Notes: generated from the sequence alone by a model not told the origin. Positions 34,559 to 44,067 are shown, counted from the stretch's first letter. The stretch is 64,000 nucleotides of DNA from Bacillus sp. S/N-304-OC-R1 (GCF_019749375.1 NZ_JACWFE010000020.1:1-64000), one strand, 5' to 3'. Translations and numbers: made by a program.

Positions 34559-36691
34559 ATGCGTACACTTGCACGATTTGTAACGAAAACGTATAAATAT
34601 ATTATTTTGGCTTGGGTTATTCTTGCGGTCGTTATGGCGTTTTTCGCTGTTCGGCTCCCGTCTATGCTGCAGGGAGATGGCTTTCGAATGAATGGGGAGC
34701 ATTCGGAAGTGATGGATCTTGCGTCTGATACATTTGATATGCCGGTTGAAACGATGTTTCTTGTCTTTAATAAAGTCAGTGATGGAAAAATAAAAGATAC
34801 GATTGAGGAAATAAAGAAGCTTGATGTTGCCTCAAAGATCGTTTCACCTTTAGAAGATCCTTCTCTTTACAAGGATGATGTATCTTATGCTCTGCTTCAA
34901 TTTAATGATGAGGACGAAGATACGTCTCAAGTTGTTACCGACATTCGTAATGCGGTTGGGGATGAAAAGGGAATTGTTTTAACAGGAGCCCCAGCCATTT
35001 CTAAAGATATTAACACTGCTAGCCAGCGGGATTTAATGATTGCGGAAGCGATTGGTCTTCCGATCGCGATCATTGTTCTGTTATTTGCGTTTGGTACCGT
35101 TGTGGCTTCGTCTATTCCGATTATGATTGGGATCAGTACAATCATCGTTTCGTTTGGAGTACTAACGATTTTGGGTGGTCAAATTGATCTTTCAATTTTC
35201 GTGCTTAATATTATTCCGATGCTGGGTCTCGCTCTCAGCATTGACTTTGCGCTTTTGTTTATTAGCCGTTATCGGGAAGAGCGCAGAAAAACTTCACTTT
35301 TAGAAGCGGTATCTACGACAATCCGCACTGCTGGTCGTTCCGTCATTTTTTCAGCCTTTTGCGTATTTATTGGATTAGGCGCCATGATGCTCATCCGAGT
35401 TGAGATTTTTCAAAATATCGCGATTGGCGGCATGATCGTAGTAGCGATGTCCGTTCTTAGCTCAATTACGCTTTTACCATCGGTACTAATCCTTCTAGGG
35501 GACAGAATTGATAAGTGGCAAATATTAAAAGTAAACCAAAATGGTACAGATCGCTGGCGCCAATTTGCAAATGGGGTCATTAAGCGTCCGGTTATTATTA
35601 CGATATTGGCAATTGCTGTATTAGGGGTTGCACTGATCCCTGCGAAGAATATGAATTTGACGATACCGCAAATAGATTCATTGCCTAAATCCTATGATTC
35701 TCGTCAAGCCTATGAAATGTTGGAGGATAAGTTTGGACTCGGAAAAAAAGCCAATGTTTATGTTGTAGCAACTCGCAAAAATGGCTGGGAAGATCCTAAG
35801 GGATTAAAGGAAATGAAGGAAATTGAACAGGATTTGAAAAAGGACCCGCTTGTTGAGGAGGTCAAAACTATCTACGAATTGAGCGGAATCAATACACCTG
35901 AGGAGTGGGAACAGGCATGGGCTGCACCAGGAATGGATGCCCAGCTTAAACCATTAATGGAGTCCTTTGTTAAGGATGATAAACTGTTAATTCCAGTAAC
36001 ATTATCTGTCTCTGGAACGTCAACAAAAGCACGTAATTGGGTTCGAGATCTTTCTGAAAAGGAAACCGATTTTGATTTGCTCGTTGGCGGACAGCCTAAG
36101 TTCAATCAGGAAATCTTTGATGAAATATCGAATCAAATTTGGCTCGTGCTGACAGTCATTCTCGTCTCAACCTTTTTCATTTTAATGCTTGCTTTCCGGT
36201 CAATTTTAATTCCAATTAAGGCGATTCTAATGAATATTATTGGATTGGCGGCCACGTTCGGAATTCTCGTGTACATCTTCCAATATGGTCATTTTGGTCT
36301 TCAAGCAGGAACGATTGCGCTTATAATACCGGTGCTTGTCTTTAGTTTAGTGTTTGGATTAAGCATGGATTATGAAGTGTTCCTTATCTCGAGAATGCAG
36401 GAGGAGTATGCAACTTCTTTTGATAATGATCGGGCTACAGTAGAAGGACTTGCCACAACGAGTAAAATTATTACTTCAGCTGCCCTTATTATGATTGTTT
36501 TAACAGGTGCCTTTGCTTTTACAGATGTTATCCCAGTAAAACAAATCGGGGTGGGTATCGCCATCGCGGTTGCGATTGATGCAACGATTATTCGTCTTCT
36601 ACTCGTTCCAAGCTTAATGAAGCTATTCGGGAAATGGAACTGGTGGCTGCCGTTTCGAAAAGGTCCGTATAAAGCAGGAAGCTGGCATTAA
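34559..36691 (+). CDS. MMPL/RND-family membrane exporter
   Basis: 710 residues in the MMPL layout: membrane segment 1, a large extracytoplasmic loop (about 35-160), six membrane segments, a second loop (about 365-515) and a final membrane block. The proton-relay region is visible in SIDFALLFISRYREE (about 223) and SMDYEVFLISRMQEEY (about 602). Relatives such as YdfJ/YdgH export lipids, surfactants or drugs by proton antiport. A GGTGAGGGG site precedes the ATG. It is monocistronic; substrate unknown. Confidence 0.88.
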   Translation: MRTLARFVTKTYKYIILAWVILAVVMAFFAVRLPSMLQGDGFRMNGEHSEVMDLASDTFDMPVETMFLVFNKVSDGKIKDTIEEIKKLDVASKIVSPLEDPSLYKDDVSYALLQFNDEDEDTSQVVTDIRNAVGDEKGIVLTGAPAISKDINTASQRDLMIAEAIGLPIAIIVLLFAFGTVVASSIPIMIGISTIIVSFGVLTILGGQIDLSIFVLNIIPMLGLALSIDFALLFISRYREERRKTSLLEAVSTTIRTAGRSVIFSAFCVFIGLGAMMLIRVEIFQNIAIGGMIVVAMSVLSSITLLPSVLILLGDRIDKWQILKVNQNGTDRWRQFANGVIKRPVIITILAIAVLGVALIPAKNMNLTIPQIDSLPKSYDSRQAYEMLEDKFGLGKKANVYVVATRKNGWEDPKGLKEMKEIEQDLKKDPLVEEVKTIYELSGINTPEEWEQAWAAPGMDAQLKPLMESFVKDDKLLIPVTLSVSGTSTKARNWVRDLSEKETDFDLLVGGQPKFNQEIFDEISNQIWLVLTVILVSTFFILMLAFRSILIPIKAILMNIIGLAATFGILVYIFQYGHFGLQAGTIALIIPVLVFSLVFGLSMDYEVFLISRMQEEYATSFDNDRATVEGLATTSKIITSAALIMIVLTGAFAFTDVIPVKQIGVGIAIAVAIDATIIRLLLVPSLMKLFGKWNWWLPFRKGPYKAGSWH

Positions 36692-36756
36692 AATACTGAT
36701 CAGAACCTGCTTTCATCATCGGCAGCTGCTTAGCTGTCCCATACAAAACCAACCCT

Positions 36757-36794
36757 ATCACGGAGCACAAACAGAGTGCTTCGTGATTTTTTTT
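36757..36794 (+). terminator. Terminator of the MMPL gene
   Basis: ATCACG-GAGCAC (36757-36768) pairs with GTGCTTCGTGAT (36776-36787), followed by seven T residues. A second AAAGCAGG/CCTGCTTT stem overlaps the gene's 3' end. Confidence 0.85.
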
Positions 36795-36904
36795 ACATAT
36801 CTTCCATATAAATATTAAATGCATTAGACAAAAGAAAAGTTAGACAGGCGAAAAATAAGGAGTATAATAAAAAAATAATTTAAAGCAAATAGGGGTAGAA
36901 GCTA

Positions 36905-38176
36905 GTGGAAAAACAAAATAGCAAGTATAGGTGGATTGTCTTTGCTGCGGCATTGTTTACCTATTGTGTCATCGTGACTCAAAGAACAGCACCAGGATTA
37001 ATTACAGATCAAATCATGAAGGACTTTAGCGTATCTGCCTCAACTATTGGGTTACTGACAAGCATTCAGTTTCTCGCTTATGCCAGTCTCCAAATACCGG
37101 TTGGAATCCTGTCTGATCGTTTCGGACCGAATCTTTTTATTATAGCCGGAACTTTATTAAATGGTGTCGGTACGCTGATTTACAGTCTTGCTCACCATGA
37201 ATATGTTCTTTTGTTTGCGCGATTACTCGTGGGAGTTGGCGATGCCACGATTTGGGTTAATTTAGTTCTTATTTTAAGTTTATGGTTTAAGGGAAATGAA
37301 TTTGTTGGATTAATTGGGATAGCCGGAATGGTTGGAAGCTTAGGTTTCTTGCTGGCGACTGTTCCTTTTTCAGAGTTAATTACGTTATTTGGCTGGAGGA
37401 AACCGTTTTTTTCAACAGGGATATTACTGTGTCTCAGTGCATTAGTCCTTTATTTTATCCTTGTTTATAAACCGAAAAAAATGTTTGCCAATACTAAAGA
37501 TTCACCGCCAAAGGTTGAAGTAAAACGAGAAAAGACGATTATTTTATTACGCCGCATTTTAACAAGCCGCCAAGCATGGGCTACATTCTGCTGTCATTTC
37601 GGTATTGTTGGCACGTATGTAGGATTTATCGGTTCATGGGCAGTTCCATACGGAATGCATGTGTATGGAATGACGCGATCTGATGCAAGTCAGCTTATTA
37701 TGATTGGACTAATTGGTGCCATTATGGGGGCTCCGCTATCAAGCTGGTTAGCGAATCGGTTAGGTACGATCAAACGTCCCTATGTGGTTGTTCACTTTGT
37801 TACCTTTGCCTGCTGGGTAGTGTTTTATGTCTTGGGGGCAAAGCCGCCTCATTTTATGCTGATTCTGCTATTCTTTATTATTGGTCTTTGTAATGGAGCT
37901 AACACACTTACATTTGCGGTTGTTCGTCAATCTTTTCATGTAAAGGAAGTTGGGTTCGTTTCAGGATTTGCCAATACAGGCGGATTTTTAAGTGCGGTTC
38001 TCTTGCCAAGTATTTTTGGAAAGGTTTTGGATCATTATCATACAGAGACTAGTAACATAGGATATCATTATGGATTTCTAATACCTGTTCTATTTTCCTT
38101 TGTTGGAGTAGTTGGTGGAATTTTAATAAAAGAAAAGTATCAAAAGGTACAAAAACATAAGGAAGCTGTTATGTAG
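36905..38176 (+). CDS. MFS transporter
   Basis: 423 residues, twelve membrane segments. The MFS loop 2-3 motif is seen as GILSDRFGPN (about residue 71) and its echo in the second half as SWLANRLGTIKRP (about 280). The first half resembles organic-anion or hexuronate carriers, but substrate cannot be assigned. The start is GTG with AGGGG upstream. Terminators flank it on both sides, so it is a single gene. Confidence 0.85.
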   Translation: MEKQNSKYRWIVFAAALFTYCVIVTQRTAPGLITDQIMKDFSVSASTIGLLTSIQFLAYASLQIPVGILSDRFGPNLFIIAGTLLNGVGTLIYSLAHHEYVLLFARLLVGVGDATIWVNLVLILSLWFKGNEFVGLIGIAGMVGSLGFLLATVPFSELITLFGWRKPFFSTGILLCLSALVLYFILVYKPKKMFANTKDSPPKVEVKREKTIILLRRILTSRQAWATFCCHFGIVGTYVGFIGSWAVPYGMHVYGMTRSDASQLIMIGLIGAIMGAPLSSWLANRLGTIKRPYVVVHFVTFACWVVFYVLGAKPPHFMLILLFFIIGLCNGANTLTFAVVRQSFHVKEVGFVSGFANTGGFLSAVLLPSIFGKVLDHYHTETSNIGYHYGFLIPVLFSFVGVVGGILIKEKYQKVQKHKEAVM

Positions 38177-38206
38177 AGAAAGCAAGATCTATTTGCTTTC
38201 TCTTTT
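38175..38206 (+). terminator. Terminator of the MFS gene
   Basis: AGAGAAAGCA (38175-38184) pairs with TGCTTTCTCT (38194-38203), followed by TTT. Confidence 0.8.
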
Positions 38207-38224
38207 GCTGTACCCATTACTTAC

Positions 38225-38242
38225 CTGTGTTATCGATTACAG
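38225..38242. promoter_or_regulatory. LacI-type operator A
   Basis: CTGTGTTATCGATTACAG, a palindrome with core GTTATCGATTAC, ends 6 bp before the -35 box TTGACA at 38249-38254. It belongs to the same site family as operators B, C and D. Confidence 0.6.
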
Positions 38243-38248
38243 ATTGAT

Positions 38249-38278
38249 TTGACAATAAATAAAATCAAATGATATTCT
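38249..38278 (+). promoter_or_regulatory. Promoter of the ribokinase operon
   Basis: TTGACA (38249-38254), an 18-bp spacer and TATTCT (38273-38278). Operator B covers the expected start point. Confidence 0.65.
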
Positions 38279-38279
38279 T

Positions 38280-38301
38280 AATGTGTAATCGGTTACACAT
38301 T
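38280..38301. promoter_or_regulatory. LacI-type operator B
   Basis: AATGTGTAA-TCGG-TTACACATT, a near-perfect palindrome directly downstream of the -10 box. This position suits repression by the LacI-family protein encoded at 42870-43871. Confidence 0.8.
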
Positions 38302-38337
38302 TTAGGTTGGCCCTTTACATTAATGATGGATGGATAG

Positions 38338-39252
38338 GTGGTCAAATTGAGGCAAAATATTGTAGTAATTGGCAGTTTAAATATGGATGTCGTCATTTCT
38401 GCAAAGAGAATGCCTAAGTTAGGTGAAACGATACTTGGCGATAGTGTTTCCTATTTGCCTGGCGGTAAAGGTGCAAACCAAGCGGTCGGCATTGCGAAAT
38501 TAGGCGGAGACGTGAACATGATTGGTGCTGTTGGAGACGACTCATTTGGAGAAATTATCATCGAACAGCTGAAGAACCATAAGGTCAATACACAGAAAAT
38601 TGAGAAGTTCCAAAATGTAGCGACAGGTGTAGCTACTATTTTTCATACAGAAATGGATAATTGCATCACAGTTATTCCAGGTGCTAATTACATGTTTAGA
38701 CCAGAACACATTACGAAAGAAATAGAACAAATTATTTCACAGGCAAAAGTTGTCATTGTACAGCTCGAAATTCCGCTTGAGACAGTTCAATACGTTCTAT
38801 GGATAGCAAAAAAACATGGCGTTAAGACAATCTTGAATCCAGCGCCAGCTCAAAAATTATCTGGACAGCTTCTTGCTTTAGTTGATTATATAACACCAAA
38901 TGAAACCGAATTAGAACTATTAATCGGATACAGTAATTCGTCCGATCAGGAATTAGAAAAGGCAATGAATGAGTGGCAGGAAAAATACAATAATACGCTC
39001 ATTGTCACCCTTGGAGAAAAAGGCTGTGCTTATTTAGAAGAAGGACAGATCAAAGTCATTCCTCCTGAAAAGGTTACCGTTGTCGATACGACAGGAGCAG
39101 GCGATTCCTTTAATGCTGCATTAGCTTTTGGGATTGCATCCGATTGGGATCTTGATCAATCAATATCTTTTGCTGTTAAAGCATCAGCTAAATCCGTAAC
39201 TAAGTTTGGGGCGCAGGAAGGGATGCCTTATTACAACGAGGTTACCGAATAA
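38338..39252 (+). CDS. rbsK: Ribokinase
   Basis: A 304-residue PfkB-family kinase. Typical ribokinase landmarks: GSLNMDVVISAKRMPKLGET at the N-terminus, the substrate segment LPGGKGANQAVG (about residue 40) and the catalytic DTTGAGDSFNAA motif (about 251). It phosphorylates ribose to ribose-5-phosphate. It is first in an operon with a nucleoside hydrolase that would release ribose. The start appears to be GTG at 38338; the ribosome binding site is weak and a TTG at 38347 is an alternative. Confidence 0.88.
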   Translation: MVKLRQNIVVIGSLNMDVVISAKRMPKLGETILGDSVSYLPGGKGANQAVGIAKLGGDVNMIGAVGDDSFGEIIIEQLKNHKVNTQKIEKFQNVATGVATIFHTEMDNCITVIPGANYMFRPEHITKEIEQIISQAKVVIVQLEIPLETVQYVLWIAKKHGVKTILNPAPAQKLSGQLLALVDYITPNETELELLIGYSNSSDQELEKAMNEWQEKYNNTLIVTLGEKGCAYLEEGQIKVIPPEKVTVVDTTGAGDSFNAALAFGIASDWDLDQSISFAVKASAKSVTKFGAQEGMPYYNEVTE

Positions 39253-39291
39253 GCAATTGTTAAATTAGTTAATCAGAAAGAAGGAAAAGCA

Positions 39292-40491
39292 ATGGTAAAC
39301 AACATTTCACTTAAATGGATAGAAGAGAATATGGAGTCCTACTTGCTTGATACTTACAAATATCTTCATCAGCACCCTGAATTAAGCACGCAGGAGCAGG
39401 AAACTCAAGTCTTCATAAAAAAAGAATTAGACCGATTAAACATCTCATATAAAGTGATGGCTCAAACAGGCTTATGTGCAGAAATTCATGGGGCTGAGCC
39501 TGGAAAAACCATTCTTCTTCGTGCAGATATTGATGCCCTTCCTATTCATGAGCAGACAAGCCTTGATTATTCTTCGAAAAAACCAGGAGTAATGCATGCT
39601 TGTGGTCATGATGCTCATATGACAGTTGGTCTAGGCGTTGCTACTCTTCTAAAAGAAAGAGTATCCGAATGGAAAGGGACAGTTAAGATTATGTTCCAGC
39701 CATCAGAGGAGGTACATCCCGGCGGAGCTAAACCGATGATTGAAGAGGGCATTCTAGAAAATCCAAAAGTGGATGCAGCAATCTGCCTTCATACGAATCC
39801 TTACCTAGCACCGGGAAAATTTGAACTGAAAAATGGTTATATGCTTGCCAATTCAGATGATGTGCATATCACCCTTATCGGCAAGGGTGGACATGCTGCA
39901 GCTCCTCAACAAGGCATTGATGCTGTTGCCATGGCAGGACAGTTCCTTTCAGGTGTGCAAAACATCGTATCCCGCCAAACTTCTCCTTTAGATCATGCTG
40001 TCATTACATTTGGAAAAATCAACGGGGGCACTAAGTCGAATGTTATTTGTGATCAGGTGGAAATTGCCGGAACGGTTCGGACAATTAAAAAGGAAACACA
40101 AGAGAGAATCCAAGCGCAATTAGAAGCATTAGTGCAGTCAGTGGCAAGCTTCTGGGGCGGATCATACTCATTCAAATTTGAAAAAGGCTATCCCGCTGCT
40201 TGGAACGATCAAAAAATAACAGATATTGCTCGTGCTGCATTGAAATCTTCTTTAGGCAATGAAAGTGTCGTTGAGATTGAATATCCGTATATGAGCGGAG
40301 ATGACTTTGCTTATGTGGCTCAGTCAGTTCCTTCCGTGTTTATGTATTGGGGGACTGGATCACAGGATCGTGAAAACTATCCATGGCACCATCCGCGATA
40401 TCACCTCAATCTTTCTGCATTGAAATATGGAGTGACTGCAGCGACGCAGTGTATTTTGAACTTATTACAAACAGAAGAGGTGGGTAAATAA
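39292..40491 (+). CDS. M20D-family metal-dependent amidohydrolase
   Basis: 399 residues of the M20D (hippurate hydrolase/N-acyl-amino-acid amidohydrolase) family. Metal-binding and catalytic segments: MHACGHDAHM (about 100), FQPSEEVHPGGA (about 142) and PWHHPRYH near the C-terminus, with an inserted dimerisation domain starting near KGGHAAAPQQGID. It hydrolyses an amide bond in an N-acylated substrate. Its place between ribokinase and nucleoside hydrolase is unusual; an N-acylated or ring-opened nucleoside-derived compound is possible but unproven. It ends where the next gene begins. Confidence 0.85.
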   Translation: MVNNISLKWIEENMESYLLDTYKYLHQHPELSTQEQETQVFIKKELDRLNISYKVMAQTGLCAEIHGAEPGKTILLRADIDALPIHEQTSLDYSSKKPGVMHACGHDAHMTVGLGVATLLKERVSEWKGTVKIMFQPSEEVHPGGAKPMIEEGILENPKVDAAICLHTNPYLAPGKFELKNGYMLANSDDVHITLIGKGGHAAAPQQGIDAVAMAGQFLSGVQNIVSRQTSPLDHAVITFGKINGGTKSNVICDQVEIAGTVRTIKKETQERIQAQLEALVQSVASFWGGSYSFKFEKGYPAAWNDQKITDIARAALKSSLGNESVVEIEYPYMSGDDFAYVAQSVPSVFMYWGTGSQDRENYPWHHPRYHLNLSALKYGVTAATQCILNLLQTEEVGK

Positions 40492-41414
40492 TGAAAAAGG
40501 TCATTATTGATGTTGATACTGGTATTGATGATGCAATTGGCATTTTACTTGCTGCTAAAAGCGGACTTTGTAATATTCTTGGCATCACAACAGTTTGCGG
40601 TAACGTTTCCTTAGATCAAGCAACAATGAATACAAAGAAAGTTGTTCAGCTGCTTGGCAAAGAAAACGAAATCAAGGTTGTGAAGGGTGCGAGCCGTCCT
40701 TTATTAAGAAAACCATTCTATGAGCATAGTGTTCATGGAAATGATGGGATTGGCGGAGCTCTTAAGGATATGGAAGTGAACATGGGCGATGAAGGTTTTG
40801 CGCCTGATTTCATTATCGAGCAAGCCGAAAAACATAAAGGTGAAATTACATTTATCCTGCTAGCTCCGCTTACGAATATGGCGCTTGCTGTTCGTAAGGA
40901 GCCAAGATTAAAGGAATGGATTAAAGAGCTTGTTATTATGGGCGGCGCTGTGAAAAGACCTGGCAATATCACACCGACAGCGGAATTTAATATGTACGTG
41001 GATCCGGAAGCAGCTAAAATTGTGCTGCATTCAGGTATTCCGATTACGCTTGTTGGATTAGATGTGACAAGTGATACGCTTCTTACAGATGCAGATGTTG
41101 AAAAAATGCAAGGGAACAGCATCGGTGAATTTGTTAAGGACAGTACGGAGCATTATATTAATCGCTACTTTGAATTAAACGGAATCAGAAGCTGTGCCAT
41201 GCATGATCCGTTAGCAGTTGGTATTGCTTTAGACAGATCTCTTGTTAAAACAGTAAAGCATTATGTGGATGTGGAGACAAAGAGTGAGCTATGTGACGGA
41301 TATACAATGTGTGATTTCAAGAACATGCTGAAAAAAGAACCAAATGCAGAGGTTTGCTTAGAAGTTGATAGTGAACGATTCATTAACATGTTAGTGGAAA
41401 CGTTAAAAAAATAA
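40491..41414 (+). CDS. Ribonucleoside hydrolase (IunH family)
   Basis: 307 residues with the calcium-binding N-terminal motif DVDTGIDDA (residues 6-14) and family segments GNVSLDQAT, VHGNDGIGG (about 82) and PTAEFNMYVDPEAA (about 163). It cleaves nucleosides to base and ribose. The partner genes fit: CNT transporter for uptake, ribokinase for ribose, NCS2 permease for the base. Its first base overlaps the last base of the M20 stop codon. Base specificity cannot be read from sequence. Confidence 0.9.
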   Translation: MKKVIIDVDTGIDDAIGILLAAKSGLCNILGITTVCGNVSLDQATMNTKKVVQLLGKENEIKVVKGASRPLLRKPFYEHSVHGNDGIGGALKDMEVNMGDEGFAPDFIIEQAEKHKGEITFILLAPLTNMALAVRKEPRLKEWIKELVIMGGAVKRPGNITPTAEFNMYVDPEAAKIVLHSGIPITLVGLDVTSDTLLTDADVEKMQGNSIGEFVKDSTEHYINRYFELNGIRSCAMHDPLAVGIALDRSLVKTVKHYVDVETKSELCDGYTMCDFKNMLKKEPNAEVCLEVDSERFINMLVETLKK

Positions 41415-41425
41415 AAATAATGGCT

Positions 41426-41495
41426 AAAGGACTGGCTAAGGTCCGTCAATCCCGTTTTAAAGAAGCGGAATTGGCGATACCTGAATCGGTCCTTT
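41426..41495 (+). other. Long imperfect stem-loop between nucleoside hydrolase and permease genes
   Basis: AAAGGAC (41426-41432) pairs with GTCCTTT (41489-41495). Inside, GGT/ACC, CGTCAAT/ATTGGCG and CCG/CGG can extend the helix across the 70 nt. No riboswitch class is recognised. It fits an mRNA processing or attenuation element that sets lower permease expression. Confidence 0.5.
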
Positions 41496-41530
41496 GCAAT
41501 TTTCATTCAAACAGAAAGAAGGAAGGAACG

Positions 41531-42838
41531 ATGCAGCACTTATCTAAAACAACACTTGGCATTGCGGGTGTACAGTGGCTCTTTTTTATTTTTGCGAATA
41601 CGGTTGTCATTCCTTTATCAGTTGGAGCCGCTTTTCATTTGCCGCCTGAGGTGATAGCTGCCACTTTAAGAAGCTCGTTTATTTTTACTGGAGCAGCTAG
41701 TATTCTGCAGGCCCTCATCGGGCATCGTTATCCTCTTATGGAAGGCCACTCCGGCTTGTGGTGGGGGCTGATTCTTAGTCTATGCGCATCAGCTCATTCT
41801 GTTGGTATTGGCTATGCAGAATTAGGGGGCAGTCTTGCAGCAGGAATGATATTGGCCGGACTGATGACTATTATTTTAGGGATGCTTGGGTTTACAAAAG
41901 TGCTTAAGAAAATATTTAATCAAGCGGTTATGAGTGTGTATTTGTTTCTGCTATCCTGTCAGCTGATTATTATCTTTTTTAAAGGAATGCTTGGCTTGTC
42001 TGAGGGCACGACCATTGACATGAAACCCGCTCTCCTTTCTATTCTATTAGTCATTTTAGTTGTCTTTTTGAATGTGAAAGGAAAAGGGAAGTTAAGTAAT
42101 TTCTCCATTCTCATTGGTATTTTGGCGGGATGGTTAGCTTATAGTCTGCTATTCCCTGTACATCAGCAGGTGAAAAGTGAGGATGTTGCGTTATTTACAA
42201 TTCTTCCGTGGGGTTCTTTAATGTTGGATATGGGGATTATGATTACGGCCTTTATAGCTGGGCTTATTAACATGACAAATTCAATTGTTTCCATGAATAC
42301 AGCCCAAAAGCTTTTTAATCGAGAAACGAGTGAAAAGGAATATAAGTGGTCTTTCGTTCTGACAGGATTTTATTCTATTGCCGCTGGACTGTTGGGACTC
42401 GTGCCATTTGGTCCGTACACGTCTTCAATCGGCTTTTTAGAAAGTACAAGAATTTTCCGTCGTGCCCCATTTATCATTGGCGGTGCTATATTGATTGTTC
42501 TTGGCCTTGTGCCAGCATTAGGCGCCTTTTTCTCGTTGCTTCCTGTTAGCGTTGGAAACGCAGTGTTATTTGTAGCGTATCTTCAGTTGTTCGGGACGGC
42601 ATTAAAAAACATTCAGACGATTCATATCAATTCCAAGACAATTTATCGCATTGCGATTTCGGTTCTAGTTGGGCTTAGCATTATGAATATCCCAGCAGAA
42701 ACATTTGCTCCATTTCCAATGCTTGTGAGACCGCTAATTAGCAATGGATTGCTTGTAGGAGTACTTATATCGATTTTATTCGAGCTGTTTGGGGACTGGC
42801 AGAAGTATGAAAGTAGGGAATTAAGTAAATCGGCTTAA
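41531..42838 (+). CDS. NCS2-family uracil/xanthine-type permease
   Basis: About 435 residues, twelve to fourteen membrane segments. NCS2 landmarks are recognisable in the half-helix region (MEGHSGLWWGLILSLCASAH) and in ATP-independent carrier segments such as MITAFIAGLINMTNSIVSMN. It would move a free base, fitting the product of the hydrolase upstream. The frame is open from 41420 but AAGGAAGGAA sits just before the ATG at 41531. No purine riboswitch is present; control is presumably through the operon promoter. Confidence 0.75.
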   Translation: MQHLSKTTLGIAGVQWLFFIFANTVVIPLSVGAAFHLPPEVIAATLRSSFIFTGAASILQALIGHRYPLMEGHSGLWWGLILSLCASAHSVGIGYAELGGSLAAGMILAGLMTIILGMLGFTKVLKKIFNQAVMSVYLFLLSCQLIIIFFKGMLGLSEGTTIDMKPALLSILLVILVVFLNVKGKGKLSNFSILIGILAGWLAYSLLFPVHQQVKSEDVALFTILPWGSLMLDMGIMITAFIAGLINMTNSIVSMNTAQKLFNRETSEKEYKWSFVLTGFYSIAAGLLGLVPFGPYTSSIGFLESTRIFRRAPFIIGGAILIVLGLVPALGAFFSLLPVSVGNAVLFVAYLQLFGTALKNIQTIHINSKTIYRIAISVLVGLSIMNIPAETFAPFPMLVRPLISNGLLVGVLISILFELFGDWQKYESRELSKSA

Positions 42839-42856
42839 TTCGTCTAATTATATATA

Positions 42857-42888
42857 AAAGGCGTACAACTCAGTTGTGCGCCTTTCCA
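42857..42888. terminator. Bidirectional terminator
   Basis: AAGGCG-T-ACAACT pairs with AGTTGT-G-CGCCTT between the convergent permease and LacI-family genes, with A and T runs on both sides. Confidence 0.85.
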
Positions 42889-43871
42889 ATTGTGGATTCT
42901 TTCTGTATCAATTCTACATCAAACTCATGCAGCTGTTTTTCAAGGGATTCCCCTTTAATTAACTGCATTAAATATTCCATTGCGTACTTGCCAATTGAAT
43001 AAATCGGCTGCGAAATGGTCGATAATTCTGGATAAACCATATCCAGTTTTATACCGTCAAACCCAATCACTTTCACTTGCTCGGGTACAGAAACGCCAAG
43101 TCTTTTAAGAGCTTTTAATGCGCCTGCAGCCATTAAATCATTGCCGGCAAAAACACCATCTAGATCAGGATGCTTTTCGTAAAGCTCCATCATTGCATCA
43201 TATCCGCCTTTAACGGTGAAATCGCTGTATGAAATAATGCTCGGTGTAAACCAGTCCATTTTGCCGCAAACCTCTTCATAGCCAATCGTTCTTTCTCGAA
43301 CAGTTGAAATATGAATGGGGCCGCAAATGTGAGCAATTTTTTTACATCCTTGTTCGAGTAAATGCTGAGCTGCTAAACGCCCGCCTTTTCTGTTATCCGA
43401 GTTGATTGAAACGATTGGATGATGTGGGAAGGCTTTATCTATAAGAACAACAGGAATGGATTGCTTCTGCAGCTCAAGAATCTGTTCAGGTTCAATCGTA
43501 TAGGAAGAAATAATGATTCCATCTATTTGTTTGTTGACTAAGGTTTCAATATATTGCTTTTCCTTTGTTGGATCGTTGTCTGTGTTGCAAAGCATAACTG
43601 TATATCCAAATTGATTTGCGGTATCTTCCGTTGCACGGGCGATTTCCGGAAAAAAAGGATTAAGGATATCGGGAACCATAAGGGCAATTGTCGCGGTTTT
43701 TTTTCCTGCCAGGCTTCTGGCGATATTATTCGGTTTATAATTCAGCTTTTTGGTAGCTGCAATAATCGCTTGTTCGGCTTCTTTACTTACATAACCGCTT
43801 TGATTCAAAAATCTTGAAACTGTTGCGACTGAAACACCAGCCAGCTTGCTTACATCTTTAATCGTTGCCAT
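42870..43871 (-). CDS. LacI-family regulator of nucleoside utilisation
   Basis: About 333 residues. The N-terminal HTH (MATIKDVSKLAGVSVATVSRFLN) and hinge helix (KPNNIARSLAGKKT) are followed by a ribose-binding-like effector domain. The ATG at 43871 has GAGGTAA just upstream; the longer frame from 43937 would run through the promoter. Operator D lies in its own promoter, and operators A, B and C in the two flanking operons, so it is probably an autoregulated repressor of all three units. The inducer may be ribose or a nucleoside breakdown product. Confidence 0.88.
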   Translation of the reverse strand: MATIKDVSKLAGVSVATVSRFLNQSGYVSKEAEQAIIAATKKLNYKPNNIARSLAGKKTATIALMVPDILNPFFPEIARATEDTANQFGYTVMLCNTDNDPTKEKQYIETLVNKQIDGIIISSYTIEPEQILELQKQSIPVVLIDKAFPHHPIVSINSDNRKGGRLAAQHLLEQGCKKIAHICGPIHISTVRERTIGYEEVCGKMDWFTPSIISYSDFTVKGGYDAMMELYEKHPDLDGVFAGNDLMAAGALKALKRLGVSVPEQVKVIGFDGIKLDMVYPELSTISQPIYSIGKYAMEYLMQLIKGESLEKQLHEFDVELIQKESTIGKAHN

Positions 43872-43886
43872 AATTACCTCGTTTAA

Positions 43887-43910
43887 TTTTATGTTATCGC
43901 TTACATAAAA
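43887..43910. promoter_or_regulatory. LacI-type operator D (autoregulation)
   Basis: TTTTATGT-TATCGCT-TACATAAAA palindrome between the -10 box and start of the LacI-family gene. The minus-strand promoter is TTGACT (43937-43932), a 17-bp spacer and TATATT (43914-43909). Confidence 0.75.
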
Positions 43911-43993
43911 TATACAGAAATTGTGAAAAACAGTCAAGATTATAGTAGTACAGAAGGTATTTTATGTTTGTATTATTTAACAGTCAGAAGTTA

Positions 43994-44044
43994 TTGACAG
44001 GAAAATAAAAATTGTGATAATTTATATGTAACCGATTACACATA
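43994..44044 (+). promoter_or_regulatory. Promoter and LacI-type operator C of the nucleoside transporter gene
   Basis: TTGACA (43994-43999), a 16-bp spacer and GATAAT (44016-44021), followed at 44025-44044 by the operator TATGTAACCGATTACACATA, the reverse complement of the site-B core. Position just downstream of -10 implies repression. Confidence 0.8.
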
Positions 44045-44067
44045 ATCTTACCTGGAGAGGTGCAAAA

